Part shown: piece by piece, positions 59,165 to 64,000 of the stretch
How the letters are laid out: each line of letters begins with the position of its first letter
Position numbering within the stretch: the stretch's first letter is position 1
Assembly: GCA_963921425.1 (NCBI GenBank)
Contig: OY992838.1
Coordinates: 20,749,861-20,813,860 of the forward strand
Length of the DNA stretch: 64,000 nt
Direction: 5' to 3'
Source: Dryas octopetala
Taxonomy: Eukaryota; Streptophyta; Magnoliopsida; Rosales; Rosaceae
Notes under the pieces: model-generated
Told to the model about the DNA's origin: nothing
Database searches by the model: none
What the model saw: only the letters and a program-made list of their open reading frames with translations
Program-made: the position numbers and the translations under genes

Positions 59165-59864
59165 AAGCGCTTCGTGCCACATGACCTCACCCAGTACTCG
59201 AGGAGTGCTGGACTACGTCATCGAAAATTTTGCAATTACAACTAAACTAAATGTAACATACAAACTAAATTATAATTAATTTAACAATATACATATAAGC
59301 ATACAAACAAACTATTAAATTTTAGCATATAAAAACATACAAATTAATTAATGAATTTTATAATTAATTTTAACATACAAACTAATTCACTCAAAAATTT
59401 AATACAATTATATATGAAACATTAAATACTAAATCATACAAAAACTTAACTAAAAGATAAATTAAACACATACCTCACCAAAAATGCAATTATCCTTCAC
59501 AACAAATGCAACACTATCCTTCCTTCACCAAAAAAATAAATCATTGTCAAATATGGGCCCAACATCAATCTAAATTCAGATTTCACAACCAAACCACTAA
59601 ATTAAAAAAACCCACAACATTAACTAATTACCACTAAAATCAGAAATTTCACAATCAATTTATGCAAAATCCACAACAAGTACAAAATCCACAATATTAG
59701 AAAACATAAAAAACAGAAAATACAATAAAAAACAGAAAATACCAATAAAAAACAGAAAATACCATAAAAAACAGAAAATACCAGAAAATACCAGAAAATA
59801 CCATAAATTAAAAAAAAAAAAAAAAAAAAACAAATACCTGTGAGCTGCTTTCGGCTTCCAGGGG
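59165..59864. other. CACTA-2 internal AT-rich region
   Basis: No gene. A 19-20 bp minisatellite (AAAAAACAGAAAATACC) repeats from about 59705 to 59805, followed by a poly-A run near 59810-59830. Confidence 0.6.
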
Positions 59865-60240
59865 GTTTTGGGTGGGTGGTTTCGGCTGGGGGGGGGGGTG
59901 AGCTGCTTTCGGCTTCCAGGGGGGGGGGTTTTGGGTGAGTGGTTTCGGCTGGGGGGGGGATGGGTTTCGGTGGGGGTGGGTGGGTTTCGGGTGGGGGGTG
60001 GGTTTCGGCGGGGGTGGGTATTTGCGGGGGTGGGTTTCGGCGGGGGTGGGTATTTTCGGGGGTGGGTTTCGGCGAGGGTGGATTTTCAGGGGAGGGGCGG
60101 GTGGGTCTCCGATGGGGGGGGTGGGTTTCGGTAGGGGGGGTGGGTTGCTGATGGGGGGGGTGGGTTTCGGTAGGGGGGGTGGGTTTTCGCGGGGGGTGGG
60201 TTGCTGATGGGGGGGGGCGGTTTTGGGTTTCGGGGAACGA
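59865..60240. repeat. G-rich minisatellite in CACTA-2
   Basis: The plus strand is packed with GGGTTTCGG and GGGGGTGGGT units and G-runs of 5-10, which could form G-quadruplexes. The complementary strand gives Pro-rich open frames that are artefacts of composition. Confidence 0.9.
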
Positions 60241-60409
60241 GGGAGGAGGAGGAGGAGGCGGAGGGAGGAGGAGGAGGAGGAGGAGGGAGTGAGAGCTGAG
60301 GGAAAGAGGAGGCGCTGCGAGGGTGAGGGGCTGCGCGGCGCTGCGAGGGTGAGGTGAGTGAGTGATCGAGCTGACTGAAGTGAACCCAGAAATGGGTATA
60401 AATCGAAAG

Positions 60410-60655
60410 ACTTTGGGCGACGAACATGAATTCGTCGCCCAAAGTGACTTTAGGCGAGGAATTAACACATTCGTCGCCCAAAGTTACTTTGGGCGACGAA
60501 TGTGTTAATTCCTCGCCTAAAGTCACTTTGGGCGACGAATTCATGTTCGTCGCCCAAAGTTGTTGACTTTAGGGCACCGTTTTATCCCGCCATAATTTCA
60601 GACTTTGGGCGACGCACTGTTCGTCGCCTAAAGATACATTTCGTCGCCCAAAGTT
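60410..60655. repeat. CACTA-2 right subterminal array, inner block
   Basis: Alternating TTTGGGCGACGAA/TTCGTCGCCCAAA units like those of the left end, including TTAGGCGAGGAAT variants. Confidence 0.9.
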
Positions 60656-60664
60656 GAATTTTTT

Positions 60665-61510
60665 TATGAACCATGGTCGTTCATACGTTCGAGCTCCAAT
60701 ACCAAACTTCTAGATCTCCAATTGACCTAATATTTTAGAGGAATGATCTTTGAGTGACAAACTAATAAATGAACGGTTCAGATTGTTAAAAACACAATCG
60801 ACATATAAGGTTCTACATATAAATAAGTGATTTTTGCATTTGAAGACTAAAATTATATCAACTCTTTCGTTAAAACCTTGTAGCTTCAATAATTGTGAAG
60901 ACCACAACGTGATTATCACAATCAGAGCCATTCTTCATATATGTTCATACTCAAAGATCAACCCTGGAAAAAATCGGCTCAATCGGAGTTCATCTACCCG
61001 TTCGATTATTATTATAAGAATCAAGATCGTTCATACATCCTAAATGCTAAACCTAACTTCTACATCTCCAGTTGAGTTAATTTTTAATTTGCATGGATGA
61101 TCTTTGAGTGAGGCACTAAGGAATGATCGGTTCGGATCGTTAAAAACACAATACAAAAGTGATCTTCTACATACAAATACACTTAAAGAGTATAATTATA
61201 TTAACTTTTGGGTAGAAATTTTGGTGATTCAACAATTTGTGAAGACTACAATGTGATTTTAACGATCGGAACCGTTCATTCTATTCGTTTATACTGGAAG
61301 ATCATCCCTGCAAAAAATCGGCTAAATCGGAATTCATCTCATACTTCGATTCGTATTAGAAAATTTACAATCGTTCATAAGTTCAACCACCGTTACCTAA
61401 CTTCTACATCTCTGATTGAGCTAATTTTTTGCATGGATGATCCTTAAGTGGGGAATTAAAAAATGAATGGTTATGATCTTTGGAAATACAATCGTATAGT
61501 ATGCTATTAC
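60665..61510. repeat. Diverged tandem repeat, about 350-bp unit, 2.4 copies
   Basis: Units begin near 60674, 61023 and 61371. Each contains a TCGTTCATA start, CTTCTA(C/G)ATCTC, GATGATC(T/C)TT and AAAATCGGCT in the same order. The block separates the two right-hand subterminal arrays. No coding sequence. Confidence 0.8.
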
Positions 61511-61544
61511 ATATATAAAATTGTAAACAAAAAAATATTCTTAC

Positions 61545-62165
61545 TTTGGGCGAGGAACTACAAATTTCGTCGCCCAAACTGATCTTGGGCGAGGAACCTA
61601 ACATTTCGTCGCCCAAACAAACTTTGGGCGACGAATTGTGAGCTTCCTCGCCCAAACCATTATTACAAAACAGGATAATCCTTTGGGCGACGAACATATT
61701 TCGTCGCCCAAAGATACTTTGGGCGACGAACATAATTTCGTCACCCAAAGTATCTTTGGGCGAGGAAATGTATATTCCTCGCCCAAAGTATCTTTGGGCG
61801 ACGAACATATACTTTGGGCGACGAAATATGTTCGTCGCCCAAAGTAAGTTTGGGCGAGGAATATACATGTTCGTCGCCCAAATTGTCTTTGGGCGACGAA
61901 CATGTATATTCCTCGCCCAATATATTTCTCAATTAATTGTTTGTTGTTAATGTTTAGGCGACGAACATATTTTCGTCGCCCAAAGTAACTTTGGGCGAGG
62001 AATGTGTGATTCGTCGCCCAAACCTTCTTTGAGCGACGAACATGTTCGTCGCCCAAAACTTTATGACTTTGAGCGACAAATTTTCTTGTTCGTCGCCCTA
62101 AATTGCTTTGGGCGACGAATATATGTTCGTCGCCCAAAGTTTGGTCGCCCAAATATGTTTTTCTT
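61545..62165. repeat. CACTA-2 right subterminal array, outer block
   Basis: A dense series of GGGCGACGAA/TTCGTCGCCC and GGGCGAGGAA/TTCCTCGCCC units reaches the terminal inverted repeat. Confidence 0.95.
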
Positions 62166-62778
62166 GTAGTGATAGAGACTCGCATTATTAATTTTGAGGT
62201 ATCTCAGTTTGTTCATCATTGAAAAGGCACTCGCGTCCACATTTACTCGTGGCCCATCCATTGACTTCAAAATTAAGCCTTCTAGTATTTCTGTACCCTA
62301 TTAAACAAGAATACAAAATAGTGAACCTCATAACTCAAGAAAAATGGTTAGTACAGTACCTTGTTACATAATATATTAACAACTATAAACTTATTCTTGT
62401 ACTTAAATTCCCTTACAATATTTTTGCTTAAGAAATAATTTGCATCTTCACAAAGCCACAACCTACTGCGCCTGCCTAGCTCATTAGGAGATTCTCGGAT
62501 GATAATTTCCCGACCCATTTCTTGTAGAGAATCATGCATCCATAGCCATTCCCGAACAATTTCTTGTAGCTGAGAATCATGCATCCATACCCTTTCAATA
62601 GTTAAGAGAGATCTCTCGACAAGGATGTTTATTCCAATAATTGCAGAAAGATCACAAGCAGTTAGTATTTTTATTACATGATCTCTGTTCTCTGTGTTAA
62701 AGAAACATGCAATGTCTAGGAATATTTTCTTTTCCTCCCCATCTAGACCATCTTAACTAATCTTAACTAATCTTAAAT

Positions 62779-64000
62779 AACCTCTGAAAGAAACGGAGGA
62801 TTTCATTCAGTGACTCCAAAACAAAATGCAACCACCCATAAGGTATAGAGCGTACCAACAGAGCCAACCGTATAGTTCATCCAGTGTTTCCTATAAGATG
62901 AAGTTTTCAGCTTCCTATGAAGAATAAAAAGTTCAAGCAGGCTCCAACAGTTGATACATTTATTTGGGACTTCAAGAACAGAACAGTCGAGAAAACAGGT
63001 AGCAATGACAACCCTGCACAATGTCAAGCAAAGCAACAGTTTGGCATGCTTCCTCAATTGAACGGTCCTTCCATTGATTCAGTATAGCTTCAGCAACAGG
63101 AGCAATCCGATGCTGCAGTACAGCTGCACCAAGGGGTCCTACCAAATTGAGCCTTGTTGCAGCAGAAATAATGTCTCTCATTGTAATAACATGTAGGCTC
63201 TTCGAGAAGTACTGCTATCTAACCCAAGCAGTCCACATATAAACCCAAATCTAGGAGCATGGTGAAAAGAAGCCACCCCAGAACTTAAAGAAGCTTCCCT
63301 TATAGATTTAAGAAATGGTATTTCTGAATAGACAGCTGCAACCACCCTCATCAATGCGGACCCTTGTGTAATCGATGCCTTTCTGCCCACTTCATTAGTT
63401 AACATTGCATCCAACATTTTGTCAAGTTTACACTTGGTTTCCAAATCAGGTGATATTGTTGTAGAATACACAAAAGGAAGGAGTATGCTGCCAGTATTCT
63501 CCAACAAATGGATTATGAAAGTTTTGAGATTTTCAGGACCATAATGCGAGCTTGGATTGCAGCCTCAAGACCAAAAGAATGAGCAAAACCACCTTTTGGG
63601 AGAATAGAATCGAGCAGTTGCCATTGGCTCCACTGTAAAAAGGACTCTGATGAAGGACGTTAATTTCTTAATTTTCTTTGTTTATATCCATAGGAGCACA
63701 ACCACCAGTTGGGAGGTTAGAATTGAGCAGTTGCCATTCGCTCTGCTGTAAAAGGGAGTCTGGCAAAGCACGCTTCCTGTTTTCTTTGTTTAACTCCATC
63801 TCATTCTCAATTGGAAGAATGAAACTATTCTGGCTGATACACTATGAGCAATCAAGCTTTGAGCATATTCAAATACCTGTAAGTAAGGGAAAACACCATA
63901 TACTTAAATCAAAACAATTTCTTTGTTTTCTTTTGTCATCAATTGGTGGAAGAAAGCTTATGCATGTGGGATGCACATTTGAATTACAATCAGTGTTTTC
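62779..64000 (-). pseudogene. UreF pseudogene, copy 2
   Basis: The segment is a close duplicate of 35343-36640. The start ATG is at 63799-63797, with the same doubled N-terminal segment. This copy retains the SFG-type motif (PKGGFAHSFGLEAAIQARI) but loses four bases just after it (near 63540). It also has an in-frame stop region near 63660 and one missing base near 63188 (AACATG instead of AAACATG), splitting the C-terminal part. The normal TGA after SRLFCS is kept at 62974-62972. Similarity continues into the upstream region to the window edge. Confidence 0.88.

Larger units (their letters stand above)
52377..62171 (-). mobile_element. Complete CACTA transposon, CACTA-2, 9795 bp
   Basis: The termini are CACTACAAGAAAAA (52377-52390) and its reverse complement TTTTTCTTGTAGTG (62158-62171). 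The 3-bp target duplication ATA lies at 52374-52376 and 62172-62174. The joined empty site matches the intact TNL-2 exon 3 near 16633-16650 with a single base difference. Dense subterminal arrays of TTTGGGCGACGAA in both orientations occupy both ends. The genes are a TNP2-type transposase (55041-58687) and an accessory gene (53137-54931), both on the minus strand. Confidence 0.98.
51449..62778 (-). pseudogene. TNL-4: truncated TNL split by CACTA-2
   Basis: On the minus strand, 62778-62400 encodes the end of an NB-ARC with FLDIACFF and a duplicated MHD segment (WMHDSQLQEIVREWLWMHDSLQ). The next LRR exon starts near 62297 and is cut at 62175 by CACTA-2, resuming at 52373 (YLPNSLRILDWVGYPLKSF-like). 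Exon 4 (52138-51790) holds LRRs about 94% like TNL-2 but ends early. There it is fused, in a shifted frame, to a different C-JID type (PGNEIPEWFNYQNVGSSVGV, 51805-51449). The P-loop, most of the NBS and the TIR exon are missing: homology stops at about 62778, where UreF copy 2 begins. Non-functional by several independent lesions. Confidence 0.9.

Noticed and set aside
59620..60544. Long proline-rich open frames on the minus strand
   Set aside because: They are translations of the G-rich minisatellite and subterminal repeats of CACTA-2, with overlapping frames equally open and no domain.
1..64000. tRNA, rRNA or other structural RNA genes
   Set aside because: I saw no cloverleaf with A/B boxes and no rRNA-like sequence; the only tRNA-related match is the Copia primer-binding site.

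Overview
The window is nuclear DNA from a eudicot plant. It has spliced genes with GT-AG introns, AT-rich intergenic DNA, TIR-NBS-LRR (TNL) resistance genes (a class absent from grasses) and nested plant transposons (CACTA, hAT, Copia, MITEs). A rosid, possibly Rosaceae, is plausible from the TNL architecture, but the sequence alone does not prove it. Almost every coding region lies on the minus strand except COX10 and the hAT transposase.

Layout: 1-6971 is the right-hand part of a CACTA element (CACTA-1) with a transposase frame that joins without lesions and a partial accessory gene. 7000-7522 is a foldback MITE. 7547-13605 holds a decayed TNL first exon (TNL-1) split by a complete hAT element (8320-13186, perfect 8-bp target duplication). 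14521-18925 is the one complete TNL gene (TNL-2, five exons, 1220 codons). 19191-24435 is a duplicated TNL upstream region carrying the scrap of a lost TNL and a 2.37-kb composite foldback element. 26195-26614 is a solo LTR. 27590-29400 is a degenerate TNL (TNL-3). 30054-35021 is a nearly fresh Copia retrotransposon. 35343-36912 holds a urease accessory protein F (UreF) pseudogene and an extra UreF fragment. 37000-43390 is gene-poor, with microsatellites, MITEs, LTR-like fragments and two unusual arrays of a degenerate AACTTCAGGTTC motif. 43398-48831 is an apparently intact COX10 (heme O synthase) gene with seven exons. 49730-50860 is a PPR pseudogene. 51449-62778 is a TNL pseudogene (TNL-4) whose LRR exon is split by a complete 9.8-kb CACTA element (CACTA-2, 52377-62171, target duplication ATA). 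62779-64000 is a second UreF pseudogene.

The functional content is probably two genes: TNL-2 (immune receptor) and COX10 (mitochondrial heme A pathway). The rest records a TNL cluster being duplicated, broken and filled with transposons. Paralogous copies and target-site duplications inside the window allow several insertions to be placed to the base. I did not find a convincing new biological system. The least explained structures are the AACTTCAGGTTC arrays, the composite foldback element at 20701-23066, and the long hairpin just upstream of the CACTA-2 transposase.
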